Shown here in pieces: positions 8,596 through 17,353 of a DNA stretch of 64,000 nt. The position numbers were made by a program, and so were the translations under genes. Origin of the DNA: an uncultured Campylobacter sp. (lineage in GTDB: Bacteria > Campylobacterota > Campylobacteria > Campylobacterales > Campylobacteraceae); the NCBI RefSeq assembly GCF_905373215.1, contig NZ_CAJPRT010000006.1:1-64000 (forward strand), in the 5' to 3' direction. Position 1 is the stretch's first letter, and every line of letters begins with the position of its first letter. A model generated the notes under the pieces. The model was given only the letters and a program-made list of their open reading frames with translations. It ran no database searches and was not told where the DNA came from.

Positions 8596-9942
8596 TTATT
8601 GCATCATTTCCGCGTCAAATTTTGCATCATCAAAGCTCACTCCCAAATATTCGCAGGCGCTTTTTGCGTCGCGAAGCGCGTTACCTAGGCAGCTCGTAGC
8701 ACCGGGACTTGGGGTCATATTAAAGATAATCCCCGGATTTTCGCCTATTCTTGCTTCGCCTAAAAGCAGCTTTTTTTGCGAGTGTGAGATTACTTGCGGG
8801 CGCACGCCGCCAAAGCCCTTGGCATAGTAAATATCCTCCTCGCGGATGCTAGGTATGATTTTGCGCGCATTTTTGACGAAAAGCTTTTTGCCTAAAATTG
8901 GTATCTCAAAGCCTATATTTCGGATTAAGAAATCCCTTACCTCGCTATCGCCAAAATTTTGCCAAATGACCTTGGCTACGTCCATGTCAAAATTTAATGA
9001 CTGAAAAAATTCCGGCACCGAACGACAGCCCTTGTAGCGCTCAAGCTTCGGCATCGTAAGCGCGGTAGGGCCAAATCTGGTGCAGCCATCCGCCAAAAGA
9101 TCGGGATCGCCGTGAAGCGCGGCAAATGGAAGCTTTGGGTTTTGTACCATGTAAACCTTGCCGTTTAGAAGTTTTTGCTTGGTTAGATAGAAGCTGCCCG
9201 CGATGCAAATCGTGCTAAGATCCTGTCCAAGCCCCATTTTGTGCGCCAGCCACAGCGAATGAGCGCCCGCATCTACGACTACGAAATCGGCGCTTAGAGA
9301 GAGTCTATTTGCTGTGCGGATGTAGAGCTTATCGCCTACCTTAGTGATGTTTTGCACTTCGGTGTTGAGGTACAGATCGCAGGTTTTGCCCTCTACGTTT
9401 TTAGCGTTTTGCACGAAGGAATTCGCCATCGCGCCGTAATCGATCGTCGTGTAAACTCCCGATTGCACGCCCATTGCTACGATATCCTCCGCTCGCTCCT
9501 CGCCGCGCTCATCAAAAACTAGCTTGGGCTCGATTTTTTTGAGCTCTTCCTTGTCAAAAAGCTGCAGATACGGATAAAGCTCTTTAAATTTCTCAAAGCG
9601 CTCTTTTATGAGCTCTACCTCGCTTTCGCCCACGCCAAGAGCCATTTTCTGCCCCTGAAATAAAAATTTATTCTCATATCCGTGCTTTTGGCAATATTTC
9701 ACGATCATATCCGCCTTGCGCTTGACTTCGGTTGCTTTTTGCAGGTCGTAGTTGGTCTCGATATCGCCGCAATGAATCGTCTGAGAATTTGCGCTGGCTT
9801 TAGAATTTAGCGTCGCAAGCCCTTCGTATTTTTCAAGTAGAGCGATATTTTTGATCCCGCTAAATTCCGCAAGTACATATGCTAGTGCGCTGCCCGTGAT
9901 ACCGCCGCCTATGATGATTGCGTCGTAATGTTTTTCTTGCAT
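8596..9942 (-). CDS. mqo: Malate:quinone oxidoreductase, epsilonproteobacterial type
   Basis: This is a membrane-associated FAD enzyme that oxidises malate to oxaloacetate and reduces the quinone pool, replacing or backing up NAD malate dehydrogenase in the TCA cycle. The N-terminus carries the FAD-binding IIIGGGITGSALAYVL motif. The C-terminal part holds the second FAD contact (GFGGVRPQV, then TPSPGATSCLGNA). The 448-residue length and overall pattern fit the Mqo group of Helicobacter (HP0086) and Campylobacter (Cj0393c). Neighbours are pyk downstream and a divergent TRAP binding protein upstream. Minor doubt: the family also contains related FAD oxidoreductases such as L-2-hydroxyglutarate oxidase. 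Confidence 0.85.
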   Translation of the reverse strand: MQEKHYDAIIIGGGITGSALAYVLAEFSGIKNIALLEKYEGLATLNSKASANSQTIHCGDIETNYDLQKATEVKRKADMIVKYCQKHGYENKFLFQGQKMALGVGESEVELIKERFEKFKELYPYLQLFDKEELKKIEPKLVFDERGEERAEDIVAMGVQSGVYTTIDYGAMANSFVQNAKNVEGKTCDLYLNTEVQNITKVGDKLYIRTANRLSLSADFVVVDAGAHSLWLAHKMGLGQDLSTICIAGSFYLTKQKLLNGKVYMVQNPKLPFAALHGDPDLLADGCTRFGPTALTMPKLERYKGCRSVPEFFQSLNFDMDVAKVIWQNFGDSEVRDFLIRNIGFEIPILGKKLFVKNARKIIPSIREEDIYYAKGFGGVRPQVISHSQKKLLLGEARIGENPGIIFNMTPSPGATSCLGNALRDAKSACEYLGVSFDDAKFDAEMMQ

Positions 9943-10063
9943 GCCCTTTCCTTATCGAATTTGGCTGCAATTGTGCGAAAATTTCGCTTAAAAGCTAGTT
10001 ATAAAAGCGTGAATTTAGATGATTTTATATAAAATTCGCACCATTTCATTTTGGGAGTAGTAT

Positions 10064-11248
10064 ATGAAAAAATCGATTCTTGTCGGATTAAGTTTGATTA
10101 TAGCCACGTCGCTGTGGGGCGCGGATAAGAAAGTTTATCGCCTTAAGCTAGCTCAGACTTACGAGCTTAGTATGCCTATCGTAGGCGATGTCGCCAAGCG
10201 TATGGCGGATCTTGCAGATAGTATGTCTGATGGCAGGCTGAAAATCAGCATCGACGCGCCCAGCAAACATAAAGCACCTTTTGCGATCTATGATATGGTC
10301 AAAAACGGACAATACGATTTAGGCTATACTGCGAGCTACTATTATAAAGGCAAAAATAGTGCGAATATGCTATTTACGACCGTGCCTTTTGGTATGACGA
10401 AAGATGAGCAACACGCTTGGTATTACTTCGGCGGAGGCAAGGAGCTAGCGGATAAATTCTATGCTAAAAGCAATCTGAAGGTCTTTAATATCCTAAATAG
10501 CGGCATGCAGATGGGCGGCTGGTTTAAAAAGGAGATTAATACGCTAGATGATCTAAAAGGGCTTAAATTTAGAATTCCAAGCTTTGGCGGGGAGGTTATG
10601 AGCCGCCTTGGCGTCGCAGTTGCTACGATACCGGTAGGTGAGCTATATATGGCGCTAGAGATGGGCACCATCGATGCGGTCGAGTGGGCAAGTCCTAGCT
10701 TTGATATACCTCTAGGCTTTCACAAGGTCGCAAATTACTATTATACGGGATGGCAAGAACCCGCTAGCGAGCAGCAGATAGTGATAAATCTACAAACTTG
10801 GCAGAAGCTTCCTAAGGACTTGCAAAATATCCTAGAGGCTTCGATCGCAAAGGCGCGCGAATACGCAGAAAATGAGACGTTTTATAAAAACGTAATAATT
10901 TGGGACGAGATCAAAAAGAAATATCCGAACGTTCAGATTCGCTCTTTTTCGTCCGAGATCATGCGTGCGCTTCGCAAGGCGACGGATGAAATTCTAGCCG
11001 AAGAAAGCGAGAAAAATCCCGATTTCAAAGAGATTTGGGAGAGCCAAAAGGCGTTTTTAGCTAAAGCTAGAACATGGACGAAGATGGGAGATTTTACGTA
11101 TATCGAAAAAACGGGCGATGTTGAAGCTGAGCAGAATTTCACTGCTTCGGTGAAAAAAATCTCTGTTCCTGAGCCCGTAAATAGCGCAGCCAGTGAGATA
11201 AATGCAAGCACCGCCGCCCCAAAAAACGAGGATAATCAGACGAAATAG
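10064..11248 (+). CDS. Orphan TRAP transporter substrate-binding protein (DctP family)
   Basis: The 394-residue secreted protein starts with a signal peptide ending at LWGA. The DctP fold is plain: YRLKLAQTYELSMP at the start of the mature chain, GQYDLGYTASYY, the LKGLKFRIPSFGGEVM segment with the carboxylate-binding arginine, and MGTIDAVEWASPSFD. It would capture an organic acid in the periplasm for a DctQ/DctM permease. No such permease follows; the next ~1 kb is non-coding and metK is on the other strand. It is about 60 residues longer than usual because of a Ser/Ala/Glu/Asn-rich tail after residue 345. The substrate is not predictable. A TATAAA at 10028-10033 is a reasonable -10. Confidence 0.88.
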   Translation: MKKSILVGLSLIIATSLWGADKKVYRLKLAQTYELSMPIVGDVAKRMADLADSMSDGRLKISIDAPSKHKAPFAIYDMVKNGQYDLGYTASYYYKGKNSANMLFTTVPFGMTKDEQHAWYYFGGGKELADKFYAKSNLKVFNILNSGMQMGGWFKKEINTLDDLKGLKFRIPSFGGEVMSRLGVAVATIPVGELYMALEMGTIDAVEWASPSFDIPLGFHKVANYYYTGWQEPASEQQIVINLQTWQKLPKDLQNILEASIAKAREYAENETFYKNVIIWDEIKKKYPNVQIRSFSSEIMRALRKATDEILAEESEKNPDFKEIWESQKAFLAKARTWTKMGDFTYIEKTGDVEAEQNFTASVKKISVPEPVNSAASEINASTAAPKNEDNQTK

Positions 11249-11431
11249 TGCTTCATTTTTTAGCTGCGTTTTTATGCCGCGCGGCTAAACTAAGCGCCAG
11301 ATAAAGGTGCATGCGGCTTAAATTTGATCGGCAATTTAAGAGATTTGGGCGAGGCGCGGGTGATTAAAATGCGGGCGATTTACTTATTGCAGCTGCGTAG
11401 CTCGGACGTATCTTTAAAATTTTAATTTATG

Positions 11432-11461
11432 AAAGCAGCGATGAAATTTTATCGCTGCTTT
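11432..11461. terminator. Hairpin, possible terminator
   Basis: A perfect 11-bp stem (AAAGCAGCGAT / ATCGCTGCTTT) encloses an 8-base loop. It lies about 180 bp beyond the TRAP binding-protein gene. A's on one side and T's on the other allow bidirectional use. Confidence 0.4.
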
Positions 11462-12247
11462 AGCATTTAAGTTAAGGCACGGAATTTGCATCGCTGCGTT
11501 TAAAGTCCAATTTAAAAGCCGCTCGGTCGCCGCCGCACAAGGCTAGAATTTTATCAAGCTCCAAGCCTCCTATCTTTTTGCTTTATTCCTTATACCTTTT
11601 GCGTTATTTAAGCTTGATATTCCGCCGTGCTTGCTTGCGGGCGACATCGTGCGGGAGAGAATTTAATCTTGCTTTTTCATTTTACGTAGTTAGCGGAGGA
11701 GCTTCGGCAGAGCGTGCTAATCTGAGATTTTAAATTAGTAGCGTTCATAAATTCCACATTTTAAAATTTTAATGTTTTTGTCTTGCCGATACCGCTTTTA
11801 AATGAAATTTGCTTCGGGTTTTCTTTCTATATAAAAGCGACAAACTTCAAATAAAATGCAAAATTTAAAATTTACACGCTTAAACATCACAAGTAAGGAG
11901 AATTTAAAATTTTACTCTTCGGAGATTAAGTAAAAAGCGCGTTAGAAAAAATTTTATAGGTCAAATTTCATTTTAAGCGATTGCGAATTTAAAAGCTTGC
12001 GTGTAAATTTTTTAAAGCCTGCTCTAGTTAGAATTTATCACTAAACTATACGGGCTTAGCCTTGAGATTTCACCGCGTCAATTTTAAAATTTTGCGCGAG
12101 CTACGCCTAAAATTTTTGAGATTCAATTCTACCTGCGAAAACTCTTAAATTTCATGGCTTAAAATTTTGATGCAGAATTTTGCCGCAACGCTATTTTTTG
12201 GGATGCGATAAAACTACACGGCATGCAAAGCCGCGTAGAATAATCGA

Positions 12248-12273
12248 GCTAGGCTTGCAGCAGCAAGCCTAGC
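12248..12273 (-). terminator. Strong hairpin downstream of metK
   Basis: A perfect 11-bp stem (GCTAGGCTTGC / GCAAGCCTAGC) with a 4-base loop lies 43 bp after the metK stop. It lacks a clear U-tract on either strand, so it may be a terminator or an mRNA-stabilising 3' structure. Confidence 0.45.
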
Positions 12274-12315
12274 GAATGTCGTAAGCTAAAAAGGCGCTAC
12301 TGCAAAGCGTAAATC

Positions 12316-13515
12316 TTATTTCAAAGCCCTAAAAAGCTCCACGCCGTCAAGCTGCTCCCACGGATATTCGTCGTTTCCGACCTGTCCGCGTGCGGCGACG
12401 TCGGCGTAGAGAAAGCTTCCTTTGCCGGGGCGATCAAGGCCGAATTTATCGATAATCCAGCGCGGCGTGAGTGGGAATTTTTCAAGCACGAAAGCGGATA
12501 GCTCATCGTCGCTCGCCGCGCCTAAATTTGTCCCCATGCAATCGACGCTGACGCTGACGGGCTTTGCGACGCCGATTGCGTAGCTGAGCTGGACAATGCA
12601 TTTTTTCGCAAGCCCCGCCGCGACGATGTTTTTGGCGATGTAGCGCGCCGCATAAAGCCCGCTACGATCGACCTTGGTGTAGTCTTTGCTGCTTTGAGCG
12701 CCACCGCCGATCGGGCTGTAGCCGCCGAAGCTATCTACGATCAGTTTGCGCCCTGTTAGGCCGCTGTCGTGAAGCGAGCTGTGATTTACGTAGCGGCCGG
12801 TCGGATTGATGTAGATGATCGTTTTGCTTTTGTCGTAAAGCTCCTTCGGAAGCCCCGCCGAATCGATTAAATTTCCGATCAGATCTCGGACGCGCTCTAT
12901 GCTCATACTCTCGACGCATGGCGCTGAAACCACGATCGTATGGATGCTTTGCGGCTTGCACTCCTCAAAATTGCTCTTCGTGCCGTAATCGACCGTAACC
13001 TGCGTCTTAATATCGACGCCAAGCTCGTTGGGATGAGATTTTGCGTAGGCATAGACGTGATCGCAAAGAAGCCTCGCGTAGGTGATCGCCGCCGGCATAA
13101 AATTTTTCGTCTCGCAGCTTGCGAAACCGAACATTATGCCCTGGTCCCCAGCTCCGATCTCGCCGCCCTCTTGATCGACGCCTTGGTTGATGTCGGGGCT
13201 TTGCTGGTTTAAAAATACGTCCACTTGCAGATCCTGCGGATGCAGGCACTGTGCGCGTGTGAAATGAGGGTTGTCGTTGTAACCGATCTCGCTAAGCGCG
13301 CCCTTTACGATGTGGCGGTAATCGTCGTGGGTGAAATCGACCTTGGCGTTTACTTCGCCGCCGATTACTACGTGTTTGCCCGCGATGAAAACCTCCGCTG
13401 CTACGCGCCCGTTTGGGTCTTGCTTTAAAATTTCATCTACGATGCTGTCTGCGATGATATCGGCGCACTTATCCGGATGTCCGGGGCTTACTACTTCGCT
13501 TGTGAATAGATACAT
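12316..13515 (-). CDS. metK: S-adenosylmethionine synthase
   Basis: The product makes S-adenosylmethionine from methionine and ATP. The 399-residue protein begins MYLFTSEVVSPGHPDKCADI with the ATP-site histidine. It has the family hexapeptide GAGDQGIMFG (about residue 120) and the phosphate-binding GGAQSSKDYTKVDRS segment near residue 270. It is monocistronic and convergent with the TRAP gene. Start 13515 is preceded by AGGAGCAGAT. No SAM riboswitch or other leader structure is evident in the 144-bp gap to sstT. Confidence 0.97.
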   Translation of the reverse strand: MYLFTSEVVSPGHPDKCADIIADSIVDEILKQDPNGRVAAEVFIAGKHVVIGGEVNAKVDFTHDDYRHIVKGALSEIGYNDNPHFTRAQCLHPQDLQVDVFLNQQSPDINQGVDQEGGEIGAGDQGIMFGFASCETKNFMPAAITYARLLCDHVYAYAKSHPNELGVDIKTQVTVDYGTKSNFEECKPQSIHTIVVSAPCVESMSIERVRDLIGNLIDSAGLPKELYDKSKTIIYINPTGRYVNHSSLHDSGLTGRKLIVDSFGGYSPIGGGAQSSKDYTKVDRSGLYAARYIAKNIVAAGLAKKCIVQLSYAIGVAKPVSVSVDCMGTNLGAASDDELSAFVLEKFPLTPRWIIDKFGLDRPGKGSFLYADVAARGQVGNDEYPWEQLDGVELFRALK

Positions 13516-13659
13516 ATCTGCTCCTAATTAAAATTTCGGGGCATTTTATCTAACGAGTTTTTAAGATTAACTAAAAATTACGAAATTCCGCTCAAATTTA
13601 AATGCGCTTAAATAAAATTTCGATATATTTCAAACGACGTTTTGATTGAAAGGTAAAAA

Positions 13660-14919
13660 ATGAGTTCGATTCAAAAATTAGTAGCCAGCTACAAAGATAA
13701 AAATCTAGTTCTGCGCATAGTTACAGGTTTGATAATAGGCGCCATTTTGGGCTTTGCCGCGCGTTCGGCGGCGGGCGATATTGCGACAGAGCACACTTCG
13801 TTTTTAATAAACGTAGTAGCTTTTGCGGAAATTTTAGGAAATTTATTCGTAGGCGCCCTTAAAGCTGTAGCTCCGATTTTAGTTTTTATCTTGATTTTAA
13901 GCTCGATCGTAAATAAACAATACGGCAGCGCAAGCGGCTTAAAACGCGTGGTTGTTCTATATATCGTAGGCACCTTTTTAGCCTCGTGCGTGGGGGTAGC
14001 AGCCAGCTTTTTATTTCCGACGCAGCTTGCTCTAAGTAATGTCGGTGCGGCAGAAAATGCGGTCCCTGCGAGCGTTTGGATCGTGCTAAAAGATCTGCTT
14101 TTTAAGGTCGTAGATAATCCGCTAAACGCTATCGCGCATGGAAACTACGTAGGAATTTTAACCTGGGCGATAGGTCTTGGCGTCGCGCTTAAATTTTGTA
14201 CTAATGAAACAAAGAAAATTTTTACCGATCTGAGCGAAGCGGTAACCAAAATCGTGCAGTTCGTAATCCAGCTCGCGCCGTTTGGAATTTTCGGTCTAGT
14301 GGCTTCTACCGTGTATCAAGCCGGCGTCGATGCGCTGCTTGGATATGCGCGAATCGTAGTCGTGCTCGTAGGCGCGATGGCGTTCGTAGCCCTCGTGGTA
14401 AATCCGCTCATCGTCTTTGCGGTGATTAAGAAAAATCCATATCCGCTCGTATTTACCTGCCTGCGCGAAAGCGGCCTCACAGCGTTTTTTACCCGCAGCT
14501 CGGCGGCGAATATCCCCGTAAATTTAAATTTATGTAAAAAGCTCGGCATCAGCGACGAGCTAAGCTCGATCTCGATCCCCTTGGGAGCTACGATAAATAT
14601 GGCGGGCGCTGCGGTGGTAATCGCGATCTTAGCGCTTGCTGCGGCTCATACGCTTGGCGTGCGCCCCGATTTTTGGACGGCGCTACTGCTTTGCGTGGTC
14701 TCGGCGGTCGGTGCATGCGGCGCTAGCGGCGTGCCAGGCGGCTCATTGATGTTGATACCGCTTGCGTGCTCGCTCTTTAATATCTCAAACGATATCGCAA
14801 TGCAGGTAGTCGCGATCGGCTTTATCATCGGCGTGATCCAAGACTCGGTAGAAACCGCGATCAATAGCTCCACGGACGTGATTTTTACGGCGATCGCGTC
14901 GCAAAGTATGCAAAAATAA
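13660..14919 (+). CDS. sstT: Serine/threonine:sodium symporter
   Basis: This inner-membrane dicarboxylate/amino acid:cation symporter family member has 419 residues. It has about eight hydrophobic helices and the re-entrant hairpin motif [14 protein letters not shown], with the conserved SSAANIPV core that marks SstT. The second hairpin region GAGGAS-type reads [19 protein letters not shown]. It imports serine, a main carbon source for campylobacters. The C. jejuni counterpart (Cj1097) also lies close upstream of pepF, although the pyrB gene found between them there is absent here. The RBS AAAGG lies upstream of the ATG. A good terminator follows. Confidence 0.92.
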   Translation: MSSIQKLVASYKDKNLVLRIVTGLIIGAILGFAARSAAGDIATEHTSFLINVVAFAEILGNLFVGALKAVAPILVFILILSSIVNKQYGSASGLKRVVVLYIVGTFLASCVGVAASFLFPTQLALSNVGAAENAVPASVWIVLKDLLFKVVDNPLNAIAHGNYVGILTWAIGLGVALKFCTNETKKIFTDLSEAVTKIVQFVIQLAPFGIFGLVASTVYQAGVDALLGYARIVVVLVGAMAFVALVVNPLIVFAVIKKNPYPLVFTCLRESGLTAFFTRSSAANIPVNLNLCKKLGISDELSSISIPLGATINMAGAAVVIAILALAAAHTLGVRPDFWTALLLCVVSAVGACGASGVPGGSLMLIPLACSLFNISNDIAMQVVAIGFIIGVIQDSVETAINSSTDVIFTAIASQSMQK

Positions 14920-14935
14920 CTCACCTTAAAATTTT

Positions 14936-14974
14936 ACCGCAAATTCCGTCCCTGCGGCGGATTTTGCGGTTTTT
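14936..14974 (+). terminator. Rho-independent terminator after sstT
   Basis: The arms ACCGCAAATTCCG and CGGATTTTGCGGT pair over 13 positions with one mismatch, and five T's follow. It starts 17 bp after the sstT stop and precedes pepF, so pepF has its own promoter or depends on read-through. Confidence 0.75.
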
Positions 14975-15030
14975 AAAATTTTACTTATTCTTTTTTGATA
15001 AAATTATCCAAAAATTTTAAAAGGAAATCG

Positions 15031-16944
15031 ATGAATTGGAATTTAGGCGAGCTGTTTGCAAACGAAGCGGAATTCGGCGGCGCGATAGATAGCGCGGCTG
15101 CGCAGGCTAGGGATTTTGAGCTTAAATTTAAAGACAGGTTGCGCGCTCTTAGCGCGGAGGAGTTTTTAGGCGCGCTTGAAATTTATGAGAGCATCAGCGA
15201 GCAGATCGGCAAAATAATGAGCTTCGCACATCTTAGCTTTGCGCGAGATACGAGCCTTGGGGCGCAGCAGGCTAAGACGGAGCAGGCTTGCAACGACATT
15301 TCGCAGAGCCTGCTTTTTTTCGAGCTTGAGTTTAACGAGCTTGACGCCGCAAAACAGGACGAGTTTATCGCAGGGAGCGGGAGATTCAGATACTATTTGA
15401 GCCTACTTAAGCGGCGCAAGGCTCACCAGCTAAGCTTGCCGCAAGAAAGCGTGCTTTTAAAAACTTCACTCGTAAGCGGCGAGGCGTTTTCGCGACTTTT
15501 TGACGAGAGTATGGCGCGGATGAGCTTTGATTTTCGCGGGCGGAAGCTTGGCGAGGAGGAAATTTTAAGTCTGCTTCATAGCTCCGATCGCGGGGTGCGA
15601 AAGGACGCCGCAGCTTCGCTAAGTGCGGTGCTAGAGCAAAACTCCCACCTGCTTGGCTACATCTACAATATGATCAAAACCGATCTTAAAATTCGCTGCG
15701 AACTGCGCGGCTACGATAAAGCCGAGGCGGTGATGCACGAGGAAAATCAGATAAACATCGCAAGCGTCGATGCACTGATCGCAGAGACGGAGCGAAGCTT
15801 CGCTCTAGTCGGCAAATTTTACGCCAAAAAGCGCGAAATTTTAGGCTACGACGCGCTGTATGATTACGACAGATACGCGCCTCTTGGTGGCGATGAGAGC
15901 GAGTTTAGCTTCGAGCAGGCTAAGCAGATCGTGCTTGCGGCATTTGAAAAATTTAGCCCGAAATTTAAGCAGATCGCGCTGATCGCGTTTGAGCGAAACT
16001 GGATCGACGCGATGCCCGCGCAAAATAAGCAAAGCGGCGCGTTTTCTCATTCAGGCTCGCGCGATACGCACCCTTTCGTGCTTTTAAATTTCACGCGCAA
16101 GCGCCGCGACGTATTTACCCTCGCGCACGAGCTGGGGCACGCGATACATCAGTATCTAAGCTACGGCGTGGGCTATTTTAACTCCTTTACGCCGCTAACG
16201 ACGGCTGAGACCGCATCGGTTTTCTGCGAGATGCTGGTGTTTGATTATATGCGCGAAAATTTTTCACATTTAAACGGCTCGCCAAATTTAAAAAGCGCCG
16301 CCGCCTCGGACAGTTCGCAAAATTTAAAGCACGACGCTTCGCAAGAGGCTCAGGGCGGTGAAATTCCAAACGAGCGCGCCGCAAAAAACTCCGCCTCGCA
16401 AGACTCCACAGGTTCGTGCGAGCTTGCTGCGAGCGATACGGATACGCCCTCGCAGACCGCAAGCGATAAGACCGCGCTAAGAGCAATGCTTGCGGCAAAG
16501 ATCGAGGATATCTTCGCTACGCTTTACCGCCAGATCGGATTTACGACCTTTGAGCGGTGCGTGCATGCAAGCGCGGATGAGCTAAGCGTAGACCGTATTA
16601 ATGAGCTTTGGATGGAGGAGTCGCGCAAGATGTTTGCGGGCGAGCTGATCTTACAGGATCATTACAAAAGCTGGTGGAGCTACATCCCGCACTTCGTTCA
16701 CACGCCGTTTTACTGCTACTCCTACGCCTATGCGCAGCTTTTGGTGCTCGCGCTTTATGGGCTGTATAAGAGCGGCAGGCTCGAAAATTTCGTTCAAATT
16801 TACACCGAGTTTTTAAGCTCGGGCGGCAGCGACGCGCCGCAAAAGCTGGTGGCGAAATTCGGGTTTGACATCAATAAAAGCGAGTTTTGGCGCATCGGCA
16901 TAGAGCAGGTCGCGGCGCTTGTAGATGAGTTTGTGAGGGGTTAG
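15031..16944 (+). CDS. pepF: Oligoendopeptidase F (M3 metallopeptidase) with a low-complexity insertion
   Basis: This cytosolic zinc endopeptidase degrades short peptides. The active site HELGH is at residues 366-370, within FTLAHELGHAIHQYL. The third ligand region ETASVFCEMLVFDY follows, and the C-terminal catalytic half contains HFVHTPFYCYSYAYAQLLVL. I start at ATG 15031 because AAAAGGA lies 7 bases upstream; an earlier TTG at 14995 is unlikely. Residues ~412-483 form a Ser/Ala/Gln/Asp-rich stretch absent from usual PepF, inserted between two catalytic-domain helices. It explains the length of 637 against about 570-600. The gene heads the conserved block pepF-hyp-uvrD-truB (C. jejuni Cj1099-Cj1102). 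Confidence 0.93.
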   Translation: MNWNLGELFANEAEFGGAIDSAAAQARDFELKFKDRLRALSAEEFLGALEIYESISEQIGKIMSFAHLSFARDTSLGAQQAKTEQACNDISQSLLFFELEFNELDAAKQDEFIAGSGRFRYYLSLLKRRKAHQLSLPQESVLLKTSLVSGEAFSRLFDESMARMSFDFRGRKLGEEEILSLLHSSDRGVRKDAAASLSAVLEQNSHLLGYIYNMIKTDLKIRCELRGYDKAEAVMHEENQINIASVDALIAETERSFALVGKFYAKKREILGYDALYDYDRYAPLGGDESEFSFEQAKQIVLAAFEKFSPKFKQIALIAFERNWIDAMPAQNKQSGAFSHSGSRDTHPFVLLNFTRKRRDVFTLAHELGHAIHQYLSYGVGYFNSFTPLTTAETASVFCEMLVFDYMRENFSHLNGSPNLKSAAASDSSQNLKHDASQEAQGGEIPNERAAKNSASQDSTGSCELAASDTDTPSQTASDKTALRAMLAAKIEDIFATLYRQIGFTTFERCVHASADELSVDRINELWMEESRKMFAGELILQDHYKSWWSYIPHFVHTPFYCYSYAYAQLLVLALYGLYKSGRLENFVQIYTEFLSSGGSDAPQKLVAKFGFDINKSEFWRIGIEQVAALVDEFVRG

Positions 16945-16945
16945 G

Positions 16946-17353
16946 ATGATAGATAAAATTTTAAAAGACGATAAATTTATCGCTGCGAGTAGCGCAAATA
17001 TAGGCGCGGTTTTGGATTACGTTTTGGCTCTTGGATGCGGATTTGGCATCGTTGCGAGGACGGATCAGATAAAATTTGACCCGCCGCTGCCGGAGGAAAT
17101 TTTAAAAAGCTTCAAAATGCCCGCGATCTTTTTGCAGCTGGAGGAATACACGCTTTCTAGCGCGCACCTTAGCAAGGATGAGCTGGTTTTCGAGGCGGGA
17201 TTTGGGCCGCAGGATTTTGCAAGCACACTTAGCGTGCCGTTTTACGCGGTTTTGCAGATCGTCGTGGACGGCAAGCCTATCGCGGTAAATTTTTCTCGTC
17301 CCGAGTCCGAGTGGCTTAAACGCGAAAAATCGCGTAAAATTTTCTCAAAATGA
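16946..17353 (+). CDS. Conserved hypothetical protein (Cj1100 position)
   Basis: The 135-residue soluble protein has no signal peptide, membrane segment or motif I recognise. It starts two bases after the pepF stop and its end overlaps uvrD by 4 bases (ATGA), so it is translated with them. The C. jejuni genome has an uncharacterised gene at this same place (Cj1100), which supports a real, conserved gene of unknown role. The hydrophobic LDYVLALGCGFGIVAR and the PPLPEEILKSF segment are the most distinctive parts. Confidence 0.8.
   Translation: MIDKILKDDKFIAASSANIGAVLDYVLALGCGFGIVARTDQIKFDPPLPEEILKSFKMPAIFLQLEEYTLSSAHLSKDELVFEAGFGPQDFASTLSVPFYAVLQIVVDGKPIAVNFSRPESEWLKREKSRKIFSK

Larger units (their letters stand above)
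11249..12315. other. Long spacer (~1.07 kb) without a recognised gene
   Basis: No convincing frame, tRNA or known RNA is visible. The stretch is rich in AAATTT-type words. It has two strong hairpins: 11432-11461, ending the TRAP gene region, and 12248-12273, just beyond metK. It lies between convergent genes. Confidence 0.5.
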
